Made by a program: the position numbers and the translations under genes
Notes under the pieces: model-generated
Databases searched by the model: none
Told to the model about the DNA's origin: nothing
The model's input: the letters and a program-made list of their open reading frames with translations, nothing else
DNA from: Micromonospora sp. HM5-17
GTDB lineage: Bacteria; Actinomycetota; Actinomycetes; Mycobacteriales; Micromonosporaceae
NCBI RefSeq assembly: GCF_003762835.1
Contig: NZ_RJWA01000001.1
Span: 186,001 to 250,000 of the forward strand
Length of the DNA: 64,000 nt
Direction of reading: 5' to 3'
Shown: in pieces, positions 53,875 to 62,700 of the stretch
Layout: each line of letters starts with the position of its first letter
Numbering within the stretch: the stretch's first letter is position 1

Positions 53875-55128
53875 ATGTCGCGGCACCACCTCCAACATCG
53901 TGTCGTGGACGTGCTGCTCGTCGCGGTCTGCGTACTGGCCGGGGCCTGGGAGGGCCTCCAGTCCGGGCTGTTCGACGGCTCCCCGATCATCGACCGTCCG
54001 GCGCCGCTGGCCGTCGACGTGGCCCTCGGCGTGGGCACCGGGCTGGCCGTGCTGGTTCGCGACCGGTGGCCGCTGCTGACGTACGGCGGCGCGCTGCTCT
54101 CCTGGGGGGTCAGCGGTGCCTGGCCCGCCCTGCTGGTGGCGCAGTTCGTCGTCGGCGCCCACCTGCGTTCGCTCCGGGCCCAGCTCGGGCTCACCGCCAT
54201 CATGCTGGTCGCCGTCGGTACGCCACTGTGGACGGCCACCGGGGGTGACGGCGCGGTCCCACTCAGCGCGGCGCTCTGCGTGCTGCCCGTGGTGGTTGGC
54301 CACCACCTGGCCCACCGGCACGAGGTCATGGCCGACCTGGCGGAGCGGGCCCGGCGCAACGAGCGCGAGGAGTGGCTGCGCATCAACCAGGCGCGCGCCG
54401 AGGAGCGGGCGCAGATCGCCCGGGACATGCACGACGTGGTGACCCACCGGGTGTCGCTGATGGTGCTACACGCGACCGCGCTGGAGGCCCGGCTCACCGC
54501 CGCCTCGGAATCTACCGTGGAGTCGGCGGCCGAGTCGGCGGAGGCGGCGCGACGGCGGGACGCCGCGGAGGCGGCACGGCGGCGGGACGCCGCGGAGGCG
54601 GCACGGCGGCGGGACGCGGCGGCCATGGCGGCCCAGATCCAGAGCATCGGCCGGGCCGCGCTGGAGGAACTGCGTACCCTGGTCGGGGTGCTCCGCGACG
54701 GCGCCGCCGCACCGCTGCGGCCCCAGCCCGGGATCGCCGACCTGGCCGAGCTGGTGGACGCCTCCCGGGACCTCGGCCTGACCGTCGACCTGGTCGTGGA
54801 TGACGGGGTACGCGCTCCCGCCCTGGTCGAGCACGCGGTCTACCGGGTGGTGCAGGAGGCACTGACCAATGTGCACAAACACGCGCCCGGCGCGCACACC
54901 ACGGTGAGCATCCGGCCCACCTGGCACGGCCTGCGGCTGGTCGTCCGGGACACCGGTGGCGGCCTGGCCCCGGCCGTGACCCCTGGGGGCGGGCACGGAC
55001 TGCTGGGGATCTCCGAACGCGTCCGGCTCATCGGCGGCACGCTGCGCAGTCAGCGGCTGCCCGAGGGTGGGTTCGAGGTGTCGGCGTACCTTCCGGTGGT
55101 GGACGTGGGACGGGAGACCGCGAAGTGA
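53875..55128 (+). CDS. Two-component sensor histidine kinase (HisKA_3 / NarL type)
   Basis: A 417-residue kinase: four to five N-terminal helices (about 10-150), HisKA_3 domain with RDMHDVVTHRVSLM (phospho-acceptor His in MHD), and a HATPase_c domain (VVQEALTNVHKHAPGAHTTV, then DTGGGL and GHGLLGISERV). Between the two dimerisation helices is an insert of three 9-residue repeats EAARRRDAA. Its TGA overlaps the GTG of the response regulator. The signal is unknown. Confidence 0.92.
   Translation: MSRHHLQHRVVDVLLVAVCVLAGAWEGLQSGLFDGSPIIDRPAPLAVDVALGVGTGLAVLVRDRWPLLTYGGALLSWGVSGAWPALLVAQFVVGAHLRSLRAQLGLTAIMLVAVGTPLWTATGGDGAVPLSAALCVLPVVVGHHLAHRHEVMADLAERARRNEREEWLRINQARAEERAQIARDMHDVVTHRVSLMVLHATALEARLTAASESTVESAAESAEAARRRDAAEAARRRDAAEAARRRDAAAMAAQIQSIGRAALEELRTLVGVLRDGAAAPLRPQPGIADLAELVDASRDLGLTVDLVVDDGVRAPALVEHAVYRVVQEALTNVHKHAPGAHTTVSIRPTWHGLRLVVRDTGGGLAPAVTPGGGHGLLGISERVRLIGGTLRSQRLPEGGFEVSAYLPVVDVGRETAK
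54541..54621 (+). repeat. 27-bp in-frame tandem repeat inside the kinase gene
   Basis: Three copies of a 27-bp unit (54541-54567, 54568-54594, 54595-54621) encode EAARRRDAA three times. The copies differ at only one or two positions, so the array is young or kept uniform. Confidence 0.9.
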
Positions 55129-55775
55129 TCCGGTTGCTGATCGTCGACGACGAGTGGATGGTCCGCGCCATGCTCCGCACCATCATGGACGGGTACCCGG
55201 ACATCGAGGTGGTCGGCGAGGCCGAGGACGGCGACGAGGCGGTACGACAGGCCCGGGCGCTGTCCCCGGACGTGGTGTTGATGGACATCCGGATGCCCCG
55301 GGCGGACGGCCTCGTCGCCACCGCGGCGCTCGCGCGGTTCGCCGCGCCGCCGAAGGTGGTCGTGCTGACCACCTTCGACCTCGACGAGTACGTCCAGACG
55401 GCGCTGAAACACGGCGCGGTCGGCTTCCTGCTCAAGGACGCCACCGCCGCGGAGATGGCCGCCGCGGTGCGCAGTGCGGCGGCTGGGGACGCGATGCTGT
55501 CCCCGCAGGTCACTCGCCGGCTGCTACACCGGTTCGCCGAGCCCACCAGCCCACGCCGCGCCGAGGCGGTACGCCGGATCGAGGTGCTCACCGACAAGGA
55601 GCGGGAGGTGCTGGTGGCGCTCGGCGAAGGTCTCACCAACAGTGACATCGGCCGGCGGCTGCACCTCAGCGAGGCCACCGTGAAGAGTCACGTCAGCCGG
55701 CTGCTCGCCAAGCTGCAACTGACCAACCGGGTGCAGGCGGCGATCCTGGCCCACCACGCCGGCCTGGTCCACTGA
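55125..55775 (+). CDS. Response regulator, NarL/FixJ family
   Basis: A 216-residue regulator: receiver domain with DD at residues 8-9, phospho-acceptor Asp in VLMDIRMP, Thr in VVLTTFD and Lys in LLKD; C-terminal LuxR-type HTH (LTDKEREVLVALGEGLTNSDIGRRLHLSEATVKSHVSRLLAKL). Coupled to the kinase by a GTGA overlap. Target genes unknown. Confidence 0.95.
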   Translation: MIRLLIVDDEWMVRAMLRTIMDGYPDIEVVGEAEDGDEAVRQARALSPDVVLMDIRMPRADGLVATAALARFAAPPKVVVLTTFDLDEYVQTALKHGAVGFLLKDATAAEMAAAVRSAAAGDAMLSPQVTRRLLHRFAEPTSPRRAEAVRRIEVLTDKEREVLVALGEGLTNSDIGRRLHLSEATVKSHVSRLLAKLQLTNRVQAAILAHHAGLVH

Positions 55776-55798
55776 CCGGGCCCGGCCGCCGGGTCAGT
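55771..55798. terminator. Hairpin with both convergent stop codons
   Basis: ACTGACC (55771-55777) pairs with GGTCAGT (55792-55798). The stem contains the response-regulator TGA and the convergent Tat-protein stop, with a G+C-rich loop. Confidence 0.5.
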
Positions 55799-56318
55799 CC
55801 GCCGGGGGCCAGAACGTGGAGATGTCGAACCTCTCCGCCCAGGCGGTCACCGGGCCCCGGTCCAGTTCATTGCCGTCGATGTCGAGTGACCGGTAGGTCC
55901 CCTCGCTGGTGAGCCGGTTGCCGTCCAGCCGGGCGTGGTGCAGTGCGCGCACCTCGCCGTTGTACTGCTTCGGCAGGCCCTTGAGGTCGGACGGCAACAC
56001 CTGCCACAGGGTGAAGGTGACGGTACGCCGACCGGTGGGCTGCCACCGTCCGGTGGCCATGTGGACGCCCTCGGCGAAGGAGAGGAAGAAGCCGTTGGGC
56101 AGGAACGTGAACAGCGCCACCTCCTCCTCGTGCGGCAGCGTGACGATGCCGCGCCAGGTGCCGATGACCGGGCTCTCGGGCGAGTGCCCGTGCCCGCGCG
56201 GCTTCGCCTGGGCCGCCTCCTCCATGCCGAGACCGGCGGCGGTGGCCAGGGCGCCGATGCCGAGGGTCGTGCCGGCCGCCCGCCGCAGGAACCGCCGCCG
56301 GTCAGTGTCAGCAGTCAT
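55794..56318 (-). CDS. Tat-exported hypothetical protein
   Basis: A 174-residue protein with a twin-arginine signal (TDRRRFLRRAAGTTLGIGALA, residues 5-~38, ending AQA). The mature part looks like a small beta-barrel (IGTWRGIVTLPHEEEVALFTF, MATGRWQPTGRRTVTF, SEGTYRSLDIDGNEL), consistent with an extracellular lipocalin-like or binding protein. No family is recognised with certainty. The ATG at 56318 has GAGG 6 nt upstream; a second ATG at 56321 is adjacent. Confidence 0.75.
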   Translation of the reverse strand: MTADTDRRRFLRRAAGTTLGIGALATAAGLGMEEAAQAKPRGHGHSPESPVIGTWRGIVTLPHEEEVALFTFLPNGFFLSFAEGVHMATGRWQPTGRRTVTFTLWQVLPSDLKGLPKQYNGEVRALHHARLDGNRLTSEGTYRSLDIDGNELDRGPVTAWAERFDISTFWPPAD

Positions 56319-56321
56319 CAT

Positions 56322-56503
56322 GAACCTCGTATATCGCTCGTACGATCGGCTGGAAACTGACCGTACGGCGAGCGCCCCAGGCGGCACATCCGTCGATGGA
56401 TGGCTGATGTCGCTGTTCAGACCGCCTTTCGACTGATCCGTCAGTCGGCTGGTTCGAACCGGTCCCTGTGCGGTGAAACCACGGGGAAACGCTCCGCGCA
56501 CCT
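56322..56503. other. Intergenic region with two palindromes
   Basis: No gene. GACTGATCCGTCAGTC (56431-56446) has 6-bp arms, and GGTTCGAACC (56451-56460) is a perfect 10-bp palindrome. They lie about 110-140 nt upstream of the Tat-protein start and may be regulator sites. Confidence 0.4.
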
Positions 56504-56557
56504 GTTAGGAAGGGCCCCCTTATCTACCAAAAGCGATAACAAGGGGCCCTTCCTTAC
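56504..56557. repeat. Palindromic element, copy 2 (inverted, diverged)
   Basis: The arms GTTAGGAAGGGCCCCCTTAT and the complement of ATAACAAGGGGCCCTTCC...TTAC are imperfect, with loop CTACCAAAAGCG, the complement of a motif close to the copy at 22217-22270. The TAA stop of the HMG-CoA lyase gene (56556-56554 on the minus strand) lies within the right arm. Confidence 0.8.
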
Positions 56558-57462
56558 ACCTGTGGGAGTCGGGGGCCGGCGCGGAGCACCCCGGAGGGCA
56601 GCCGCCGGCCGACCAGTTCCTCGGCCAGCCTCGCCGCCTCCAGGAGTGCATCCAGGTCGATGCCGGTGTCGACACCCATGTCGTGCAGCATGTGCACCAC
56701 CTCCTCGGTGGCGACGTTCCCGCTCGCTCCCGGGGCGTACGGGCAGCCGCCGAGCCCGCCGACGCTGGCGTCGTACTCGGTGACGCCGAGGTCGAGCGCG
56801 GTGAGCAGGTTCGCCAGTGCGGTGCCCCGGGTGTTGTGGAAGTGCAGCAGGATCGGAATGTCCGGCTGGCGGTCCCGGACCGCGGTGAGCACCTCCCGAA
56901 CCCGGCGCGGGGTCGCCATCCCGGTGGTGTCGCCGAAGGCGACCCGGTCGGCGCCGTCCGCCACCACCCGGTCGACGATGCCGGCCACCCGGGCCGGGTC
57001 GACGTCCCCCTCGTACGGGCAGCCGAAGCTGGTGGCCACGATGACCTCGGCGGTCACACCGTGCTCGTGCAGCAGCGCTATCAGCCCGGCGATGTCGTCC
57101 AGCGACTCGGCGGTGGAGCGGTTGACGTTACGCCGGTTGTGGGTGTCGCTCGCCGAGACCACCACCTCGATCTCGGTGAACCCGGCCGCCAGCGCCCGCT
57201 GGGCACCCTTGGAGTTCGGCACCAGCGCGGAGTAGCGCACCCCCGGTGCCTTCGTGGCCCTGGCCCACACCTCGTCCGCGTCGGCCATCTGCGGGATCGC
57301 CCTCGGGTGGACGAAGGAGACCGCCTCGATCCGGCGTACGCCGGTGGCCGAGAGCGCGTCGAGGAGTCGTACCTTGGCGTCGGTCGGGACCGGTTCCTCG
57401 TTCTGCAGCCCGTCCCGGGGGCCGACCTCCCGGATCGAGACCGAAGCCGGCAACTGGGTCAT
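56554..57462 (-). CDS. Hydroxymethylglutaryl-CoA lyase
   Basis: A 302-residue DRE-TIM-type lyase: VGPRDGLQNE (catalytic Arg/Asp), SFVHPRAIPQMADADEV, HFHNTRGTALAN (metal-binding His) and the signature GGLGGCPYAPGASGN with the active-site Cys. It splits HMG-CoA to acetyl-CoA and acetoacetate, the last step of leucine breakdown. Lies 165 nt after the biotin carboxylase gene. The C-terminal end runs into the palindromic element. Confidence 0.94.
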   Translation of the reverse strand: MTQLPASVSIREVGPRDGLQNEEPVPTDAKVRLLDALSATGVRRIEAVSFVHPRAIPQMADADEVWARATKAPGVRYSALVPNSKGAQRALAAGFTEIEVVVSASDTHNRRNVNRSTAESLDDIAGLIALLHEHGVTAEVIVATSFGCPYEGDVDPARVAGIVDRVVADGADRVAFGDTTGMATPRRVREVLTAVRDRQPDIPILLHFHNTRGTALANLLTALDLGVTEYDASVGGLGGCPYAPGASGNVATEEVVHMLHDMGVDTGIDLDALLEAARLAEELVGRRLPSGVLRAGPRLPQV

Positions 57463-57627
57463 CTGTCACCTCGCTGTGACGTCGTCGGTCCCCCCATTGT
57501 CACCCGCCCGCCCCCGCCTCGTTGATCATGAAGTCATCCCGACGGTGCCGAAGACCCGGGGCCGAAGATCGGAATCGCAGATCAGAGCCGCACCCCGTGG
57601 TCGACGAGAGGCGGGCGGGGAGAGGCG

Positions 57628-58965
57628 TCAGCGCATCCGGGCGACGATGCCGGTGTCGTAGTCGCCGCCGAGGAACTCGGGGTTGTCGAGCAGTTCGGCG
57701 AAGAACGGCAGGTTGCACTTCGGGCCGGCGATCTCGAAACCGGTGATGGCGGCGCGGGCCCGCTCGATCGCCTCCGCCCGGTCCGCGCCGTACACGATCA
57801 GCTTCGCCAGCAACGAGTCGTAGAAGGGGGTGACCGTGGTGCCGAGGGCGTACCCGGAATCGACCCGCACCCCCTCGCCGGTCGGCTCGGTCCACGCGGT
57901 CACCGCGCCCGGGCCGGGCAGGAACCGCTTCGGGTCCTCGGCGTTGATCCGCAGCTCGATCGCGTGGCCACGCGGGGCCAGCGCGTCCGGGTCGACGGTC
58001 GGGGCCAGGCCGGCGGCGACCCGCAGCTGCTCCTCGACCAGGTCGACGCCGTAGACCAGCTCGGTGACCGGGTGTTCCACCTGGAGCCGGGTGTTCATCT
58101 CCAGGAAGAAGAACTCGCCCGTGGCGGGGTCGAGGAGGAATTCGACCGTGCCGGCATTGCGGTAGGCGACCGCCTCGCCGGCCCGGACGGCCGCCGCCAC
58201 CAGCCGTTCGCGCAGCTCGGGGGTGACGGCCGGGGAGGGCGACTCCTCGACCAGCTTCTGGTTGCGGCGCTGCACCGAGCACTCCCGCTCGCCGAGCGCG
58301 ACGACCCGACCGTCGGCCAGCCCGAGAATCTGCACCTCGACGTGGCGTACCCGGGGAAAGTAGCGCTCGATCAGCACCGCGCCGTCGCCGAACATCCGCT
58401 CGGCGAAGCCGCGCACCCTGTCGTACTCGGTACGCAGGCTCGCCTCGTCGGCGGCGACCGCCATCCCCATCCCGCCGCCGCCGGCCGCGGCCTTGACCAT
58501 CACCGGGAGGCCGATCTCAGTGGCCGCGGCGAGCGCGGCCTCGGCGTCGGCCACCGGCTCCCGGGTGCCGGGCGCAACCGGTACCCCGGCCGCCGCCACC
58601 AGGTTCCGGGCGTTGATCTTGTCACCCATCGCGCTGATCGCGTCCGGGCCGGGGCCGACCCAGACCAGGCCGTTCGCCTCGACCGTACGGGCGAAGTCGG
58701 CGTTCTCCGACAGGAAGCCGTAGCCGGGGTGGATCGCCCGCGCGCCGGTCGACTTCGCGGCGGCGATGATCGCCTCGCCGTTGCGGTAGCTCTGCGCCGG
58801 GTTCGCCGGCCCGACGCAGACCGCCTCGTCCGCCTCCCGGACGAAGGGCAGGTCGGCGTCCGCCTCCGAGTAGACCGCGATCGCTCGGACACCGAGCCGC
58901 CGGGCGGTCCGTATGATCCGGCGGGCGATCTCACCGCGGTTCGCGACGAGCAGCGACTCGATCAT
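57628..58965 (-). CDS. Biotin carboxylase subunit without biotin-carrier domain
   Basis: A 445-residue ATP-grasp biotin carboxylase: LVANRGEIARRIIRTARRLG, IHPGYGFLSENADFA, MVKAAAGGGGMGM (ATP loop) and EMNTRLQVEHPVTE. Length is that of a bare biotin carboxylase: the C-terminal biotin-carrier (AMKM) domain found in most acyl-CoA carboxylase alpha subunits is absent, and the 57463-57627 gap has none either. It would need a separate carrier protein. GGAAGGGGA precedes the ATG. Confidence 0.92.
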   Translation of the reverse strand: MIESLLVANRGEIARRIIRTARRLGVRAIAVYSEADADLPFVREADEAVCVGPANPAQSYRNGEAIIAAAKSTGARAIHPGYGFLSENADFARTVEANGLVWVGPGPDAISAMGDKINARNLVAAAGVPVAPGTREPVADAEAALAAATEIGLPVMVKAAAGGGGMGMAVAADEASLRTEYDRVRGFAERMFGDGAVLIERYFPRVRHVEVQILGLADGRVVALGERECSVQRRNQKLVEESPSPAVTPELRERLVAAAVRAGEAVAYRNAGTVEFLLDPATGEFFFLEMNTRLQVEHPVTELVYGVDLVEEQLRVAAGLAPTVDPDALAPRGHAIELRINAEDPKRFLPGPGAVTAWTEPTGEGVRVDSGYALGTTVTPFYDSLLAKLIVYGADRAEAIERARAAITGFEIAGPKCNLPFFAELLDNPEFLGGDYDTGIVARMR

Positions 58966-59059
58966 GTGTGGTGCGTCCCCTTCCTGGACCCGAGAGGTGG
59001 TCGTCCGCGTCCCGCCGGCGCCGCCGCCGGCTCGCCTGGCCGGCCGTGGGTGGGCCGGC

Positions 59060-59689
59060 TCAGTCGTCGGGGTTGGCGAGCAGGGCGGCGAGGGTCGCGG
59101 CCCGCAGCAGCGCGGCCCGGCGCTCCCGGTCGACCTCGCCGCCGAGGAACGGCGTGGAGTTCATCAGACCGAACGCGGCGTGCGCCAGCACCCGGGCCTC
59201 ACCCGCCGACAGCTTGGGATGCAGGGCGGTCAGCACCCCGACCCACTCCTCGACGTAGAGCCGTTGCAGCCGGCGAATCTGCCGACGCGGCTCCTCCGGC
59301 AGTCGGTCCAGCTCGTGCAGGTGCAGGGCGATCACCGCCGGGTTGGCGAGAGCGAACTCGACATGGAAGTCGATCAGCGACTCCAGTGCCGCGCGCGGGT
59401 TCGCCGGATGCTCCGCCACCCGCTGCCGGCCACCCGCCAGCAGCCCCTCACTCACCGGCATCAACGCGGCGACCAGCATCGCCTCCTTGCCGGCGAAGTG
59501 GTGGTACAGCGCCGGCCCGGTCACCCCGGCCGCCGACCCGATGTCGTCCATCGAGACCCCGTGGTAGCCGCGGGCCGCGAAGAGGCCGACCGCGATCTCC
59601 AGGATCTCGTCCCGCCGGGACCGCCGTCGCCGTGCGCCATCGGCCGCCGTACCGGCCGCCGCCTCGATCACCTGCTCCTCCACCGTCAC
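59060..59689 (-). CDS. TetR-family transcriptional regulator
   Basis: A 209-residue regulator: RRRSRRDEILEIAVGLFAARGYHGVSMDDIGSAAGVTGPALYHHFAGKEAML is the HTH (about 20-70), followed by a helical ligand domain. Its place at the head of the biotin carboxylase/HMG-CoA lyase genes (94 nt upstream, same strand) suggests it controls branched-chain acyl-CoA catabolism; the AACGATCGTT site at 52594 is a candidate target. TAGGCT (59701-59696) ends 6 nt before the GTG, a leaderless start. Confidence 0.9.
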   Translation of the reverse strand: MTVEEQVIEAAAGTAADGARRRRSRRDEILEIAVGLFAARGYHGVSMDDIGSAAGVTGPALYHHFAGKEAMLVAALMPVSEGLLAGGRQRVAEHPANPRAALESLIDFHVEFALANPAVIALHLHELDRLPEEPRRQIRRLQRLYVEEWVGVLTALHPKLSAGEARVLAHAAFGLMNSTPFLGGEVDRERRAALLRAATLAALLANPDD

Positions 59690-59695
59690 CCGACC

Positions 59696-59701
59696 AGCCT
59701 A
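59696..59701 (-). promoter_or_regulatory. -10 box, leaderless start of the TetR gene
   Basis: TAGGCT on the minus strand lies 6 nt before the GTG at 59689; no Shine-Dalgarno sequence is seen. Confidence 0.5.
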
Positions 59702-59759
59702 GCCAGCTGTCAATCACCCCCGTCCACGCGTTCCGCGGCTGCCGGGTCGACGGCTGTTG

Positions 59760-62700
59760 CTACTGGTCCGGGTTGAGGGAGTACTCGGCGCGTACGGCCT
59801 CGGCCTCGTCCGTCCGACCCAGCGCGGACAACGCCTCGGCGAGCCACCAGGCGGCGCGCGGCACCAGATCGGACTGATTGGGCAAACCGGCAAGGGTGCT
59901 CCGGAGCAGGCGCTCCGCCTCCGCGGGTCGGTCCGTACGCACCAGGAGCTCCCCGGTGAGCAGGTCGACGTGGAACGCCTCGCCAAACGCCTCGATCGAG
60001 CGAAGCCGGTCGGCGACCCCGGCCAGCCGGTCCAGGGCCTCGTTCTCCCGGCCGGCGGCGAGCAGTGCCCGGGCCCCGGCATCGGCCAGCATCGCCCGTT
60101 CCCAGCGCACCGCCGCCGCGAACCCCGACTCCTCGCCCGGCTCTTCCTCGGCGTCGGCCGGGCCGGCGGGCCGGTCCCCACCGGTCGCGTCGGCCGGGCC
60201 GGCAGGTCGATCCCCGCCGCTCGCGTCGGCGGGCGCCGGCCAGGGGTCGGCGGGCAGGGTCGCGGAGACCGCGTCCGCGCGCTCCAGCGCGGCGAGCGCC
60301 GCCTCGGAGTCACCGGCCCAGCACAGCGCCAACACCTCCCGCCGCCGGGCCCGCAGCTCGTCGAGCCGGCGTCCGGCCGCCTGGTACGCCGTCGCCGCCG
60401 CCGCGAAGCGCTGCGCCGCCAGGTTGTCGCGGTCCTGGTTGTAGAGAACCTGGCCGGCCTCCTCCAGCACCTGTGCCCGGTGCGGGAGGTTGTCCGGCCC
60501 GTCGAGGTTCTCGGCCAGCTCGTCGAGCAGGGTGAGCGCCGGCCCGTGCTCGCCGAGGGAGAGGTAGATTCCGGCGAGCATGTGCCGGCAGCGGTCCGCA
60601 TCGGCCTGATGTCCGAGCCGGTCCAGGGCGCCGACCGCCTCCTCCGCCGCCTCGGCGGCCTCGACCATCCGGCCCGCCCGCCGGTACACGTCGGCGAGCT
60701 CGGCGCGCAGGAACGCGGCCCCGTCCGCGATGTCCCGTTCGACGCAGATCGCGACCGCCTCCACCAGGTCGTCGACCGCCTCGGCCGGGCGGCCGGCGGC
60801 CACCAGGGCGCGAGCCCGGCCGGACCGGGCGGGGAGCATGAGGTCCGCGGTGGCGACCCGGACCACCTCGTCGTACGCCTCGACAGCCCGGGCCGGGTCG
60901 TCGAGGGAGTTCGCGTACCCGAGACAGGCGACCGCGTACGGCTCGACGAGCCCCAGCTTCCGGTAGAGGTCCCGGGCGCGGAGCGCGGCCTCGCCGGCCT
61001 CGGCCGGCCGGTTCAGCAGCTCCAGCAGGCGGACCCGGCGCAGCGCGATCCGCGCGATCAGGTGGGGGTCGTCGGCATCGGCGGCATCGGCGGCCGCCCG
61101 GTCCGCCGCGGTTAGCGCCTCGTCGCCGTGCCCGGTCTCGATCAGCGCGATGGAGAGCCGGTCCTGGGCGGCGGCCCGCTGCCCTGCGCTCCCGTGCTCG
61201 GCCAGGTAGTCGGCGGAGGCACGGGCGAGCGCCAGGCCCTCCTCCGGCTCGCCGGTCAACACCAGCAGGACGCCGAGCCGGCTCGCGACCACCTGCTCCC
61301 GCACCGGATCCGGCACCTGACGGTGGAGTCGGACCGCCTCGCGGCTCAGCCCCACCGCGCCGGCCAGGTCCCCGGCCCGGTGTCGTTCGGCCGCCCGGTA
61401 CTCGACGCGTCGGGCCACCACCGACGGCGGGTGCTCCTGCCCACCGAATCGCTCGTCGAAGGCGGCCAGCACCGTCGCGCGGTCGTCGTCCCGGTCGGTA
61501 CGCCACAGCTCGTCGGCGAGGTCGAGGAGTTCCATCGGGGTCGCCTCCGCCGGCAGGTCGAGCGGAGCCGTCCGGCGTACCGGGAAGGGCGCGGCCTCCG
61601 GCCCGTCGGCCGGCCGGGCACCGGCCTCGGGCGCGGCCGGCCGGTCGGTGGCGTCCGCCGCGGTCCCGGCGGCGGACGGTTGTCCGGCCCCCGCCGTCGG
61701 CCGGCGCCGGGCGGTGGCCGAGAGCGGCAGGTAGTCCCCGACCGGTGTCAGGGCCAACTGTCGGGCGACCAGCTCGGACTGGGCCGTGGTGCCGTTCCGC
61801 GCGTCGAACCGGGCCGCGACCTCCCGAGCCGTCGCCGCCATCTCCTCGGCCAGTTCCCCGACCGGCACCTCGGCCGCCGGCCGGTCGCCGTGCCCTGGCC
61901 GCCGCACGGTCAGCCCGGCGGGCCCGGTGGCGTCGAGCCGGCGCAGCAGCAGCGCGGCCGCGGCGGCGAAGTTCATCGTGGCGGCGGGCGACGGGGACCG
62001 GTCGAGCCAGTCCAGGTGTCGTTCGAGCAGCTCGAGCCCGCGCACCTCGTTGCCGGTGACCGCGCAGAACGTGACGTGTTCACCGATGTCCCACAGGTCG
62101 GCGAGGTTGCCCCGGTGCCGGCGGTACGCCCGCAGGTGCGCCTGCCGGGCCTGCTCCCGCCGGCCCGTCCGCAGGTACGGCATCAGCAGGGCGGTGAGGA
62201 CGCCCTGCGGCTGTTCGGTACAGTTCAGGCGCCCGGCGAGGACCGGTTCGGCGAGTGCGACCGCCTCCTCGTCCCGACCCCGGGAGGCGAGGTAGCTGAT
62301 CTGCGTCGTCGGGTCGCAGCCGGCGCAGTCGGAGAGGTCGTCCCGGGGCGTGGTGGTCCAGCGCCGGTACCACTTCTCGGCCTCGTCCGCCGCCCCCAGG
62401 TGCCGCGCCACCCGGTGGCGCATCTTGTAGACCGCCTGGAGGCTGTGCCCGCCCTCGCGGTACCGGCGTTCCATGTCGTCGAGGACGGCGGTGGTCCGGT
62501 CCAGCGGCACCTCCGGAAAGGAGAGCAGGCCGTTGACCATGTACTTGAAGTACCAGAGCAGGCTGTGCTCGTACCGCTGGTGCCAGGGCCGAGGGTTGTT
62601 GTCGTAGTGGGTCAGGCACCAGGAGAACGTCACGAACGAGCGGGCCGGCTCGCCGCCGTAGACGTACGCGGTGGTGGCGAGCATCCGGGAGGCGAACGAC

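Noticed and set aside
57463-57627. A biotin-carrier protein gene between hmgL and the carboxylase
   Set aside because: No AMKM-type motif or start with a ribosome site is seen on either strand.
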